A stretch of DNA of 64,000 bases from Flavobacterium xueshanense (GCF_900112975.1 NZ_FONQ01000003.1:158589-222588), one strand, 5' to 3'. Positions 18,054-28,387 are shown, numbered from the stretch's first letter. Notes: generated by a model from the sequence alone, not told the origin. A program made the numbers and translations.

Positions 18054-21000
18054 ATGAAAAATATTTTTTTACTATTCCTTTTCATCTCTACTTCAATTTT
18101 TGGACAAGATTATGACAAAAACTGGCTTAAGGTAATTGAATATGAAAATGATGTAAAAATTAAATCTGCCAATGAAATAGTTTCAAAAATACAGCAAAAA
18201 GCTTCTCGAGATAAAAACGAGGTGCAAATCATCAAATGCTTTTTTTATGAATCAAAATATTTGCAAGTCTTGGATGAAAACGCGCAAACCAAAATTATAA
18301 ACAATTTAAAAACTGAAATCAATAAAGCTTCAGTTCCAACGAAAGCGATTTTGAATTTAGTTTATGCGAAATGCTTGATTGATTATCAAAAGCATAACTC
18401 CTATTTGCTGTACAACAGAACAAATACAATAAGTTTTGATAATCAATTTTTAACATGGACTTCAAAAGACTTTTTGGAACAGATTAATCGTGCTTTAGAA
18501 AAAACACTACTGGACGAAGCGATATTAAAACAAACTTCCTTGAGTAATTACCTTCTTATTTTTGATTATAGTGATGAAGAAAAAACAAAAAAAGACAATC
18601 TGTTTAACTATTTATTAAAAGAAAACATTGCGTTACTTACTCCGCAAATTCAGCAATGGGAAATTCAAAAAAAGGAATTTTTACCCTATGAAAAAGAACT
18701 TTTAGGAAATTCAGCATCCTTTTTAAAACTAAATTTTGCTTTTGTAAAAAATGAAAAACTAAAAAAAGTGCTTGAATTGTATCAGAAACAAGAAAAAGAC
18801 GCTCCCGTTTTAGAAAACCAATTTGACAGAATTCAATTTTGCAACAGCTATATATTAGAATCTGTTGATACATTTATGAAGTCCTTGAATGCGATTCAAA
18901 AAGAATCTAAGGACCTAATTTTGACTCAAAATATTCAGTTAGAAAAAGCAATTATTCTGAACAGATATGCCTCAAAAGAAATTCATCCAGATTATAACAT
19001 CCAAGCCGTTGCAACTCTCGACAGTATTATCAACATCAACAATCGTATTAATGCACACAAACTGGCCCTACAAAAGAAACAAAATATTAGTTCTAAATCA
19101 CTGAATATTCAACTTCAAAAATTCATTTATAGTGATGAAATCACAAGAGCTTTTGTTCAGTACAAAAACACAAACCGCATTTCGATTTCTTTCTTTAAAA
19201 TCGATCAAAACAACATAAAAGACTTCCGAAACTCCCCTTATAACAAAGACAGTTTAGTATCTGCAATAATTAAAAACAAAATAGCAATTGCAACTAAATA
19301 CTATGAAGTTGAAGAAAAAAATAATTATTTCGAATACAGCACTGAAGTACTTTTACCGCCATTAAAAACAGGCAGTTATTTGGTGTATTTTGAAAGTGAC
19401 GCAGTTATCAAGAACTCAAAAGCATTTGCTTATGAAACTATCACTGTTTCAAATATTACAGTTCTAACTTCGGAAAACGATAAAAAAGAAAATTATCAGG
19501 TGTTAGACAGAAAAACTGGAAAACCTATAGAAAATGTTTCTATAACACTATTAAATCAAACTATTTTAACCGACAAAAATGGCAAAGCAACGTATCTCAA
19601 AGAAAATAACAACCGTAACTATAACCTAATTGAATTTACAACTGAAAACGATTCTCTGTTGTTGAACAATCGTTACTCGAATTACTATAATGATTACGCG
19701 ACGATAGAAAACCAGAAAGCAAAAGGAAAAGTCGAATTTTATTTGGACCGCGCCATTTACCGTCCGGGACAAACGGTTTACTACAAAGGAATTGCTTTTA
19801 GGAAAGGACAAGACAAAACGAGTGTTGTTGCAAAAACATCTTTCAAAATTACAATTCAAGACCCAAATGGTACTGTTTTCAAAGAATTTGATGTGGTCAC
19901 CAATGAATACGGCTCCTTTTTCGGAGAATTTTTATTACCTAAAAGTGGACTGACAGGAAATTTCAGAATGACAGCTGATGAACCCGACAATAATAAAAAT
20001 TTTATTTTTGTTAAAACAAATGACCAACATCAGTTTTGGGACGATATAGAATTTAATGATTCTGAAATATCTTTCAGAGTTGAAGAATATAAACGCCCAA
20101 AATTTGAAGTGACTTTCGAGCCTTTTAAAAATGCCTATCAAGTCAATCAAAAAGTAAGCGTAAATGGATTGGCCAAAGCTTTTTCCGGAAGCAACATTTC
20201 GGATGCAAAAGTAGCCTATAAGGTCACACTCATTCCTTACACCTTAAATAATGGTTATTATTACCACCAAAACGGTAAATCAGAAATTATTTTAGTTGGA
20301 GAAACTAAAACAGATGCTACGGGAAAATTTGAAATAAATTTCATTGCCAAACCTTTTGAAAATGCTTCCAAAGAACAGTTACCCATTTTTGAATACTATA
20401 TCACAGCATCCGTTACTGATAGTAATGGCGAAACGCACCAAGCCCAAACAAATGTTAGGATTGGCTACCATTCTTTGACACTCACTGCAACTATCCCAAA
20501 ACGAATTGAAACCAAAAATAAAAATGAAATTGAACTAAACAGCACCAATCTCAATGGAGAATTTTTAGCTGTTAAAGTCGAAATTAAACTCTATTATGTG
20601 AGTCCCTTTTCGAATAAATTTAAATCTAGAGTTTTTCCGAAACCAGAAATTGAAACTATTTCAAAAGAAGATTTTCAGCGCTCCTTTCCATACGAAGACA
20701 ATAAAAAGCCAAATGACCTAAAACTCACTGAAATTCTGGTCTTTTCTAAAAAAATTGATACTGAAAAAGATAAAAAAATAGCATTAGATTTTATTTCCAA
20801 GTACAAATCCGGGAATTATAAAGTGGTTTTTTCGGCCAAAGACGCTTTTGAAAATCCAATAGAAACCATTTCTAATTTCCAATTGATACAAAGCAAAGAC
20901 AAAATCGATTCAAGTAAATTATTTGTCGCTGAACAAATTAATACTGATGCTAAAAAAGATGGTTTTGTTTTAGTAAAATTAAAGTCGGTTATTCCGGAAC

Positions 21001-24000
21001 TGTATATTAACACCACCGGAAATTACCAAAGTTCCCTTTATTTTGAAAATACTTTCCACTTGCAAAATAACGAAACTATTGTCAAAATCCCACTAAAAAA
21101 AGAATTTGAAAAAAGTATGAAGATCGGTTTTGAAAGTATATTTGAAAATCAAACTTTCTACGACCAAATAGAAGTAATCCTCAAGGAAGAAGAATCCAAA
21201 TTAAAATTCACAGTTGAAAGTTTCAGAAACAAAATACAACCCGGAAGCAGTGAAAATTGGTCGTTTCAATTAAAAACATTTAATACTTCAAAAGAAGCTG
21301 AAGTTTTGGCCTCAATGTATGACAGCTCTTTAGATCAGTTTGCCAAAAGAGATTGGAATGGATTGAAATTCAATGACTATAACTACAACTCTGCTAACTT
21401 TAAAACGGGTTTAGGATTTGATAAGACATCGAGTTACATTCGGAATCTAAATCCAATTTTTAATCGAATCGAACTTATTGATGAAACTACCAAACTAATG
21501 TGGTTTGGATTCAACTTCAACGATTCTTTCACAAAACAGCAACTAAAAGAATATCAAAAACAGCTAAATACTAAAAGTAAAAAACCGCTAAATGCAAAAA
21601 TGATTTCAGGGATTGTCACTGACGGGAAATACCCTTTACCCGGCGCGCGAGTTACTATAGAAGGAATTGAACGTGGTACTCAAACTGATTTTGATGGGTA
21701 TTATCAAATAGAAGCCGCTGTAGGAGAAGAATTAACGTTCTCCTACATTGGGTTTGAAACTAAAAAGATCGCAATTGTTTCCAACAGAATTGATGTTCAG
21801 TTAGAGGAATCTGACAATAATCTAGAAGAAGTAGTGGTGGTGGGTTATAGCAGTGTAAAAAAGAAATCTTTAACTGCAGCTACACCGGAAGTTGTAGAAG
21901 AAGCGGACAATCAAATTTACAACACTGCAGGAATAGATATGAAATTAGAAGGAAAAGCCAGTGGAATAACAATTAGAGGAAACTCAAGTATTTCAGGTAA
22001 TTACAAAAACGCCTTGTATATCGTTGATGGCGAACCAATAACTGAAGAACAATTCAAATTAATTTCTCCATCAGATATCATTTCTGTTGATATTTTAAAA
22101 GCCGAAAAAGCCACCGCATTATACGGAAGCAAAGGAGCTAACGGCGTCATTATCATCACAACCAAAAAAGCATTAGAAGCCTTGACTCAAGTTAAAGCCA
22201 GAAAAAATCTCTCGGAAACTGCTTTCTTTTATCCGAATCTAAAAACAGATGCCAAGGGGAAAGTAAGTTTCAATTTTACTTCGCCTGAAGCTTTGACCGC
22301 TTGGAAACTCCGATTATTGGCACACAACAAAGAAGCTGGTTCTGGTTATTTAGAAAAAAGTGTCATTACTCAAAAAGAGTTAATGGTGACGCCAAATTTT
22401 CCTCGTTTTTTCCGAGAAAAAGATTCGATAGTCATCACGGCAAAAGTGGCAAACATTACAAGTACAGCCAAAACAGGAATCGCTGTCTTGCAACTTTTTG
22501 ATGCGACCACAATGCAATCAATCGATGCTAAAATGAGAAATGCGAATACAGTAAGAAATTTCAAAATCGCTCCTTTTGGAAATACAACCGTGAGTTGGAA
22601 AATTTATATCCCAGAGGGATTGCAAGGCGTTCAGTATAAAGTTTTGGCCAAAGCAGGAAACTTTTCGGATGGCGAAGAGAACATACTTCCGGTTTTAACT
22701 AATAATATGTTGGTTACCGAAAGTATCCCGATTTGGGTACGAGAAAATTCGAAGAAAGAATACACTTTCGAGAATCTAAAAAATAACACTTCTTCTACTT
22801 TACGAAACCATCAGATTACATTAGAATACACTTCAAATCCCTCTTGGATTGCCATTCAATCGCTACCCTATTTGATGGAATTCGAACACGAATGTGCGGA
22901 ACAAACCTTTGCCCGATTTTATGCGAATGCTTTGGCTTCGGAAATCATTTCGAGTAATCCGAAAATTGCAAATCTATTCGAAACTTGGAGAAAAAACGGA
23001 AAATTGAATTCGGAACTGGAAGAAAACGAGGAATTAAAATCAATAATCCTTGCCGAAACGCCTTGGCTGAATGATGCGAAAAGTGAAGACGAAAAGAAAA
23101 AAAACGTAGCGTTGCTTTTTGATTTAGAAAAAATGAAAATTTCACAAGAAGCTACTTTCAAGAAGTTAAAACAAAAGCAAAATGATTCGGGAGGATTTGC
23201 TTGGTTTGAAGGAAGCACCGAAAACGAATACATAACCCGACACATTTTGGCTGGTTTGGGACATCTCTCAAAATTAAGCACTACCGAAAATAATGCAGTT
23301 AAAATTAAACAAATTACTGCAACAGGAATTCCGTTTTTGGATCAAAAGTTTTTAGAAAATCACAAAACCACAACGGAAAAATTAAACGCAACCGAGAAAT
23401 TCATTTGGTCAAATCCGTATACTGACTTGCATTATTTATACACCCGAAGTTTCTATTTGAAAACTTATCCGCTTTCGGACACGTTAAAAAAAGTAACTAA
23501 ACTGTACCTTGAAACTGCCAAAAAAGAGTGGTTGACTTATTCTTTATACGAAAAAGGATTGGCGGCCTTGACCTTAAATCGTTTTGGCGAAAAAGAAACT
23601 GCCAAAAAAATTCTGGTAAACCTAAAAGAAACCGCTTCAAACAATAAAGATTGGGGAATGTATTGGATTGCCAACAAATCTGGCTGGTATTGGTATCAAG
23701 CGCCTATCGAAACTCAGGCTTTGCTGATTGAGGCTTTCGCCGAAATTACAAATGATAATGAATCCGTAAATGCCATGAAAGTTTGGTTACTCAAAAACAA
23801 ACAAACTAAAAACTGGCCCACGACAAAATCGACCACCGAAGCAATTTATGCTTTATTGATGCAAGGAACAGATTGGTTGAGTGTGAAAGACAATACGATT
23901 ATCAAAATTGGAAACGAGAAAATCCTAACCAGAAAACTATCCGAAAACGAAAAAGAAGCCGAAACAGGTTATGTAAAACTTAACTGGAAGGCAGATGAAA

Positions 24001-24539
24001 TCAAAAAAGATATGGCAACTATTTCCATCGATAACAAATCGAAAGTTCCTGGTTTCGGTGGTGTTTATTGGCAATTCTTTGAAGATTTGGATAAAATAAA
24101 AACCAATTCTACCGCTGCACTATCGGTTACTAAAGAATTGTATGTTAAGAAAAATACCGACAAAGGCGAAATACTGCAACGAATAACTTCGAATAATTCG
24201 CTTCAACTTGGTGATTTAGTTACCGTTCGATTAGTGATTTCTGCCAAGGAAGATATGGAATTTGTGCATTTAAAAGACATGCGTGCTTCTTGTTTTGAAC
24301 CTGTAGATGTACTTTCAGCATACCAATATAAAGGCGGATTGGGTTTCTATAAAAGTACAAAAGATGCCGCAACTCATTTCTTTTTTGACCAAATAAACAA
24401 AGGTACTTATGTTTTAGAATATGATCTTCGTGTAAATAATAGTGGTGATTTCTCAAACGGAATTACAACTATTCAAAGTATGTATGCTCCTGAATTTACC
24501 AGTCATACCGAAGGAATTCGGTTTATGGTAAAACAGTAA
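18054..24539 (+). CDS. Alpha-2-macroglobulin-family protein with embedded SusC-like regulatory and TonB-plug module
   Basis: This 2161-residue exported protein (signal peptide MKNIFLLFLFISTSIFGQ) is a bacterial alpha-2-macroglobulin. Visible parts in order: a helical and beta N-terminal region (20-550), an MG2-type domain (about 560-650, DRAIYRPGQTVYYKG), further macroglobulin-like domains to about 1150, a carboxypeptidase-regulatory-like domain (1183-1260, GTQTDFDGYYQIEA, FSYIGFETKKI), the SusC-type link LEEVVVVGYSSVKKKSLTAA, a plug-like domain (about 1300-1373, LYIVDGEPITEE, ALYGSKGANGVIIITTKK), then the A2M domain (ARKNLSETAFFYPNL, FTSPEALTAWKLRLLAHN) and a thioester domain with CAEQ at 1614-1617. 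CxEQ fits the internal thioester motif that traps proteases covalently. The inserted module takes the position of the protease bait region. Role: probably periplasmic or surface defence against proteases; the module's role is unknown. Confidence 0.88.
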   Translation: MKNIFLLFLFISTSIFGQDYDKNWLKVIEYENDVKIKSANEIVSKIQQKASRDKNEVQIIKCFFYESKYLQVLDENAQTKIINNLKTEINKASVPTKAILNLVYAKCLIDYQKHNSYLLYNRTNTISFDNQFLTWTSKDFLEQINRALEKTLLDEAILKQTSLSNYLLIFDYSDEEKTKKDNLFNYLLKENIALLTPQIQQWEIQKKEFLPYEKELLGNSASFLKLNFAFVKNEKLKKVLELYQKQEKDAPVLENQFDRIQFCNSYILESVDTFMKSLNAIQKESKDLILTQNIQLEKAIILNRYASKEIHPDYNIQAVATLDSIININNRINAHKLALQKKQNISSKSLNIQLQKFIYSDEITRAFVQYKNTNRISISFFKIDQNNIKDFRNSPYNKDSLVSAIIKNKIAIATKYYEVEEKNNYFEYSTEVLLPPLKTGSYLVYFESDAVIKNSKAFAYETITVSNITVLTSENDKKENYQVLDRKTGKPIENVSITLLNQTILTDKNGKATYLKENNNRNYNLIEFTTENDSLLLNNRYSNYYNDYATIENQKAKGKVEFYLDRAIYRPGQTVYYKGIAFRKGQDKTSVVAKTSFKITIQDPNGTVFKEFDVVTNEYGSFFGEFLLPKSGLTGNFRMTADEPDNNKNFIFVKTNDQHQFWDDIEFNDSEISFRVEEYKRPKFEVTFEPFKNAYQVNQKVSVNGLAKAFSGSNISDAKVAYKVTLIPYTLNNGYYYHQNGKSEIILVGETKTDATGKFEINFIAKPFENASKEQLPIFEYYITASVTDSNGETHQAQTNVRIGYHSLTLTATIPKRIETKNKNEIELNSTNLNGEFLAVKVEIKLYYVSPFSNKFKSRVFPKPEIETISKEDFQRSFPYEDNKKPNDLKLTEILVFSKKIDTEKDKKIALDFISKYKSGNYKVVFSAKDAFENPIETISNFQLIQSKDKIDSSKLFVAEQINTDAKKDGFVLVKLKSVIPELYINTTGNYQSSLYFENTFHLQNNETIVKIPLKKEFEKSMKIGFESIFENQTFYDQIEVILKEEESKLKFTVESFRNKIQPGSSENWSFQLKTFNTSKEAEVLASMYDSSLDQFAKRDWNGLKFNDYNYNSANFKTGLGFDKTSSYIRNLNPIFNRIELIDETTKLMWFGFNFNDSFTKQQLKEYQKQLNTKSKKPLNAKMISGIVTDGKYPLPGARVTIEGIERGTQTDFDGYYQIEAAVGEELTFSYIGFETKKIAIVSNRIDVQLEESDNNLEEVVVVGYSSVKKKSLTAATPEVVEEADNQIYNTAGIDMKLEGKASGITIRGNSSISGNYKNALYIVDGEPITEEQFKLISPSDIISVDILKAEKATALYGSKGANGVIIITTKKALEALTQVKARKNLSETAFFYPNLKTDAKGKVSFNFTSPEALTAWKLRLLAHNKEAGSGYLEKSVITQKELMVTPNFPRFFREKDSIVITAKVANITSTAKTGIAVLQLFDATTMQSIDAKMRNANTVRNFKIAPFGNTTVSWKIYIPEGLQGVQYKVLAKAGNFSDGEENILPVLTNNMLVTESIPIWVRENSKKEYTFENLKNNTSSTLRNHQITLEYTSNPSWIAIQSLPYLMEFEHECAEQTFARFYANALASEIISSNPKIANLFETWRKNGKLNSELEENEELKSIILAETPWLNDAKSEDEKKKNVALLFDLEKMKISQEATFKKLKQKQNDSGGFAWFEGSTENEYITRHILAGLGHLSKLSTTENNAVKIKQITATGIPFLDQKFLENHKTTTEKLNATEKFIWSNPYTDLHYLYTRSFYLKTYPLSDTLKKVTKLYLETAKKEWLTYSLYEKGLAALTLNRFGEKETAKKILVNLKETASNNKDWGMYWIANKSGWYWYQAPIETQALLIEAFAEITNDNESVNAMKVWLLKNKQTKNWPTTKSTTEAIYALLMQGTDWLSVKDNTIIKIGNEKILTRKLSENEKEAETGYVKLNWKADEIKKDMATISIDNKSKVPGFGGVYWQFFEDLDKIKTNSTAALSVTKELYVKKNTDKGEILQRITSNNSLQLGDLVTVRLVISAKEDMEFVHLKDMRASCFEPVDVLSAYQYKGGLGFYKSTKDAATHFFFDQINKGTYVLEYDLRVNNSGDFSNGITTIQSMYAPEFTSHTEGIRFMVKQ

Positions 24540-24719
24540 CGATATTTAATTAAAAAAAGTTCGTCATGTTTTTCCCGGGAGAGCAATTCTACTCTCTATA
24601 ATTCCTCAATTAATTTAAGCTTTCAATTGATAAAACATTGTACAAAATTACCGTCATAAAAATAGAAAAAAGAAAAGATCTTCATTGTCTTAGTATTTAT
24701 TAATTAAAATGTTTTAGCT

Positions 24720-25178
24720 GTAGGACTATTATCATTCATCAAGACGGCAGGAGCCAAATTATTCGGAAAAGAAGAAGAGGAAGCTCCAGTTGTAGAGAAA
24801 GAAGCTGTGAAAGCAAGTGCGCTTTCGGTTCATGTACAGTCTTTAAATTTACCTTTCAAAACTTTAACTGTGGTTTTACAAAATGAAAAAGTTACTTTGA
24901 AAGGAGAAGTTGACAATCAGTCTGATGCTGAAAAAATCGCTTTGGCAGTTGTTAATGTCGAGGGAGTTTCGCCAGTGGACAACCAAATAGAAGTAGTTGT
25001 AAAGCAATCAGAATCAAAATACCTTACTGTAGTTGAGGGAGATTAGTTATCCAAAATTGCAAAAACCTATTATGGTGACGCAACTAAATTTGATGTTATT
25101 ATTGAAGTTAATAAACCAATGCTTTCTGATCCAGATAAAATATATCTAGGACAGGTTTTGAGAATTCCAAATCTGTAA
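24720..25178 (+). pseudogene. BON-LysM protein (YgaU/Kbp-like) with lost start and in-frame stop
   Basis: From 24723 the frame reads GLLSFIKTAGAKLFGKEEEE, a BON domain (LPFKTLTVVLQNEKVTLKGE, VVNVEGVSPVDNQIEV), then VEGD and TAG at 25044-25046, followed without frameshift by a LysM domain [20 protein letters not shown] and the terminal GQVLRIPNL. In intact relatives the two parts form one protein of about 155 residues (E. coli Kbp is a potassium-binding example). The expected first codon at 24720-24722 is GTA, and an upstream TAA at 24705-24707 blocks extension. GTG at 24807 could give only the BON part. The gap 24540-24719 upstream holds nothing I recognise. Confidence 0.85.
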
Positions 25179-25189
25179 TTAATATCAAT

Positions 25190-25223
25190 AAAAAGGGCTT
25201 CAAAAATTTGAAGCCCTTTTTTT
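25190..25223. terminator. Terminator between the LysM pseudogene and obg
   Basis: AAAAGGGCTTC pairs with GAAGCCCTTTT around an A/T loop at 25202-25209, with a T-run on each strand, so it can serve both the pseudogene and convergent obg. Confidence 0.9.
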
Positions 25224-25249
25224 ATACAAATGGTACTTTTTAAATACTT

Positions 25250-26251
25250 TTAGTCATTCAACATTTTCCATAATTTATCTTTCAATTCTGTCAAACCTTG
25301 TTGCGCGACAGAGGAAATAAACATATATGGAATATCTTTAAAAGCTATATCTAAGTCTGTTTTTAATTCTGCTTTCAACTCATCATCCAGCATGTCGCAT
25401 TTAGAAATCACCAACAAACGCTCTTTATCAAGCATTTCAGGATTATACTTCGTTAACTCGTTTACTAAAATATCATATTCAGCTTTTATGTCTGCCGTAT
25501 CAACAGGAACTAGAAAAAGTAAAGTCGAATTACGCTCAATATGCCGCAAGAAATAATGTCCTAATCCTTTTCCTTCGGCAGCTCCTTCTATAATCCCCGG
25601 AATATCCGCAATTACAAAAGATTGAAAATCTCTGTATGCCACAATTCCAAGATTAGGCTTTAAGGTTGTAAAAGGATAGTCCGCAATTTTTGGTTTAGCT
25701 GATGTCAATACTGACAACAACGTTGATTTTCCAGCATTAGGAAAACCTACCAAACCTACATCAGCAAGCACCTTTAATTCTAAAATTACATCCATTTCTA
25801 CTCCAGGTAAACCAGGTTGCGAGTATCTGGGAGTTTGGTTTGTTGAACTTCTAAAATGCCAGTTCCCAAGACCTCCTTTTCCACCTCGAGATAAAATTTG
25901 TTTTTCACCATCATCGGTGATTTCAAATAATATTTCTCCGGTTTCTTTGTCTTTTACAACAGTCCCCAATGGTACTTCAATGTATTTGTCATCTCCATCA
26001 GCACCTGTACTTCGATCTCCACTTCCATCTCCACCATTTCCAGCTTTGATGTGTCGGGCAAATTTTAAGTGAAACAATGTCCAAAGACCTTTATTTCCCA
26101 CTAAATATACATGGCCTCCACGACCACCATCACCACCGTCAGGTCCACCTTTTTCAATAAATTTCTCTCTGTGCAAGTGCGTAGATCCTTTTCCTCCTTT
26201 ACCGGATGAAACATATATTTTAACATAATCTACAAAATTCCCTTCTGTCAT
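25250..26251 (-). CDS. obg: GTPase Obg/CgtA
   Basis: A 333-residue protein with the glycine-rich Obg fold (residues about 5-160, with repeated GGDGGRGG and [13 protein letters not shown] type loops) and a G domain with P-loop GFPNAGKST, the switch motif DIPGIIEGA and SKCD in place of NKxD. Obg is an essential ribosome-assembly and stress GTPase that binds the 50S subunit and ppGpp. The C-terminal OCT domain of some Obg proteins is absent, as is common in this phylum. It lies 65 bases after the CBS-domain membrane protein gene. Confidence 0.97.
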   Translation of the reverse strand: MTEGNFVDYVKIYVSSGKGGKGSTHLHREKFIEKGGPDGGDGGRGGHVYLVGNKGLWTLFHLKFARHIKAGNGGDGSGDRSTGADGDDKYIEVPLGTVVKDKETGEILFEITDDGEKQILSRGGKGGLGNWHFRSSTNQTPRYSQPGLPGVEMDVILELKVLADVGLVGFPNAGKSTLLSVLTSAKPKIADYPFTTLKPNLGIVAYRDFQSFVIADIPGIIEGAAEGKGLGHYFLRHIERNSTLLFLVPVDTADIKAEYDILVNELTKYNPEMLDKERLLVISKCDMLDDELKAELKTDLDIAFKDIPYMFISSVAQQGLTELKDKLWKMLND

Positions 26252-26316
26252 TTTTTTTAATTTCAGATTTCAGGTTTCAGCTTGAATAAATTCAAACTTC
26301 CAACTTACATCTATTT

Positions 26317-27591
26317 TTATAATTTAATCGCCTTCACCATCACTTTATCAATCTTCACGCCATCCATATCGATAACTTCTAATTCAAATTTCTGCCAAAT
26401 TAATTTCTCCCCTTGTTTTGGAATATGAGAGAGCTCTGTCATTATTAATCCACTCACGGTTGTTACCTCATAATCATTGATTAATTCATCTAATTCAAAG
26501 TATGTCAAGAAATCGTGCAACGAATAATGTCCGTCAACTAACCACGTTCCATCTTCTCTTTCTATTAACTGAAAATCATCTTTATAAAAATCAGAAGCAT
26601 CACCTACCAAAGCTTCCAGAATATCATTCAACGTTATTACACCTTGAAAAACGCCATATTCATCAGAGACAAATGCGTAATGTATTCCTGTTTTTTTGAA
26701 ATCCTCTAAAGCTACATAAGCTGTCGTTTGCTCCATCATGAAAGGAGCTTCGGTCATGATATCTGCTAAATTGAAATTTTCATTTTCAAAATGTGCAAAA
26801 ATATTTTTTAGATTAACAACCCCAACAATATCATCATAGTTTTCGCCATAAACCGGATAAATTGAATGCAGTTCTTTAAGCATAAATTCCTTAACCTGGT
26901 CTTTATTTGAATGTAATGGCAAAAACATCACTGATTTTCTGTGAGTCATCAAAGAGTTTATTTTTCTGTCGCCAATATGAAAAACACGCTCCACAATATC
27001 TTGTTCTATCTCCTGAACTTCACCGCCTTCAGTTCCTTCTTTGATAATCGCTTTTATTTCTTCCTCAGTAACTTTTCCGTCTGCTGTTGGTTTTATTTGC
27101 AAAATTTTTAATAAAAAATCAGTTGAATAAGTTAACAACCAGATAAAAGGCGCAGTGATTATTGACACAATTTTCATAGGCAACGCCACTGCTTTTGCAA
27201 TAGCTTCCGGATGGTTGAGTCCAATTCTTTTTGGCAACAATTCACCCAAAACCAGCGAGAAAAAAGTTAATATCACAACAACTAAACCCACTGCTACAGA
27301 ATGTGCGTATGGTTTTAAAAACTCAAAGCCACTTACAAATGTTTCTACATCGACCGTTATTTTGTCTCCACTATAAATACCGGTAAGAATTCCTATCAAA
27401 GTAATTCCTATTTGTACGGTTGACAAAAATTTGTTTGGTGAATTCGCTAAATCCAGAGCGATTCTGGCACTTTTATTTCCTTTTTTCGCTGCAGTTTCCA
27501 GTCTATTTTTTCGTGCTGAGATCAATGCGATTTCTGACATCGAGAAAACCCCATTTAGCAGTATTAGAAAAAATATTATTACTATTTCCAA
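26317..27591 (-). CDS. CNNM/CorC-family membrane protein with CBS domains
   Basis: This 424-residue protein has an N-terminal DUF21 (CNNM) membrane domain with three to four helices (residues 1-190), a CBS pair (about 205-330, ending YAFVSDEYGVFQGVITLNDILEALVGD) and a C-terminal CorC/HlyC-type domain (GTWLVDGHYSLHDFLTYFEL). Such proteins are linked to Mg2+/Co2+ efflux; the hemolysin name is historical. The predicted start is TTG (27589-27591): no in-frame ATG lies upstream, and the next Met (18) would cut into the first helix. A 142-base repeat separates it from adk. Confidence 0.88.
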   Translation of the reverse strand: MEIVIIFFLILLNGVFSMSEIALISARKNRLETAAKKGNKSARIALDLANSPNKFLSTVQIGITLIGILTGIYSGDKITVDVETFVSGFEFLKPYAHSVAVGLVVVILTFFSLVLGELLPKRIGLNHPEAIAKAVALPMKIVSIITAPFIWLLTYSTDFLLKILQIKPTADGKVTEEEIKAIIKEGTEGGEVQEIEQDIVERVFHIGDRKINSLMTHRKSVMFLPLHSNKDQVKEFMLKELHSIYPVYGENYDDIVGVVNLKNIFAHFENENFNLADIMTEAPFMMEQTTAYVALEDFKKTGIHYAFVSDEYGVFQGVITLNDILEALVGDASDFYKDDFQLIEREDGTWLVDGHYSLHDFLTYFELDELINDYEVTTVSGLIMTELSHIPKQGEKLIWQKFELEVIDMDGVKIDKVMVKAIKL

Positions 27592-27673
27592 TTTTTTAAT
27601 TAATTCGTTTATATCTTGAAATGTGATTCCTAAATTTATCTTTTAGAAAACAGTTGTTTGCCACCTTATCATT

Positions 27674-27815
27674 TAGCCCTGATGGCAGTGAAAAGCCCAG
27701 AGATAAAAAAATTACTTTTTCTTGGCAAAAAAGAGCGACCAAAGGAAGCTCCTTTTATGACTTAGAAAAATATTTTTTTTATCGAGGACTTGTAATGTAC
27801 AGCTGGAATTGCTCC
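27674..27815 (+). repeat. Dispersed intergenic repeat, long copy (R2)
   Basis: A 142-base element that begins TAGCCCTGATGGCAGTG and ends with TTGTAATGTACAGC plus TGGAATTGCTCC. It is the closest partner of the inverted copy at 41520-41658: both ends and a middle block (GCGACCAAAGGAAGCTCC) match. It abuts the adk stop codon and fills the gap to the CBS-domain gene. Confidence 0.8.
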
Positions 27816-28387
27816 TATATATTATCAATCACTTTACTTACCCTTTCGGTAATTTCCGCAATTGAACCAATTCCGTTTACTGCATGAAATTTGCCTTGCT
27901 CCTGATAATATTCCATTAAAGGAGCCGTTTTTTCATTGTATTCCTGATAGCGATTTCTAATTTTTTCTTCATCTTGATCGTCTATTCTACCACTTGTTTT
28001 TCCTCTTTCCAATAATCTCTGGATCAAGATTTCATCATCAGCTTCGAGCGCAATTGTTGCAGCAACATTAGAACCAATTGAAATAAGAAACGCGTCTAAT
28101 GCTTCGGCTTGTGAGATTGTTCTTGGATATCCGTCAAATAAAATCCCGTTAGTATCCGGATGTTTATTTACCTCATCAATCAACATTTTTGTAGTCAATT
28201 CATCCGGCACCAAATCGCCGGCATCCATATACACTCTTGCCTGTTTGCCTAATTCTGTATCGTTTTTCAAATTAAAACGGAACACATCACCAGTGGAAAT
28301 ATGCTTTAATCTATATTTTTCTTTCAAAAACTCTGCTTGAGTTCCTTTACCAGCTCCTGGTTTTCCAAATAAAACAATGTTAGTCAT
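27815..28387 (-). CDS. adk: Adenylate kinase
   Basis: A 190-residue nucleoside-monophosphate kinase: P-loop GKPGAGKGT (8-16), AMP-binding STGDVFR and DGYPRTISQAEAL, and the LID region RGKTSGRIDDQDEEKIRNR. The LID is the short form without the zinc-binding Cys set, as in many Bacteroidota enzymes. It interconverts ATP+AMP and 2 ADP. hpt lies 11 bases upstream on the same strand, giving a small purine salvage unit. The dispersed repeat R2 starts right at its 3' end. Confidence 0.97.
   Translation of the reverse strand: MTNIVLFGKPGAGKGTQAEFLKEKYRLKHISTGDVFRFNLKNDTELGKQARVYMDAGDLVPDELTTKMLIDEVNKHPDTNGILFDGYPRTISQAEALDAFLISIGSNVAATIALEADDEILIQRLLERGKTSGRIDDQDEEKIRNRYQEYNEKTAPLMEYYQEQGKFHAVNGIGSIAEITERVSKVIDNI

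Noticed and set aside
22919..23281. Minus-strand frame of 120 codons inside the macroglobulin gene
   Set aside because: It is antisense to conserved thioester-domain sequence and has a low-complexity Phe/Ser composition.
24541..24719. Possible small RNA or gene upstream of the LysM pseudogene
   Set aside because: Only a weak GAGAG..CTCTC stem without a T-run; no promoter match or reading frame.
27654..27887. Reading frame of 77 codons on the plus strand
   Set aside because: It lies within the dispersed repeat R2 and the antisense of adk, with no protein-like pattern.
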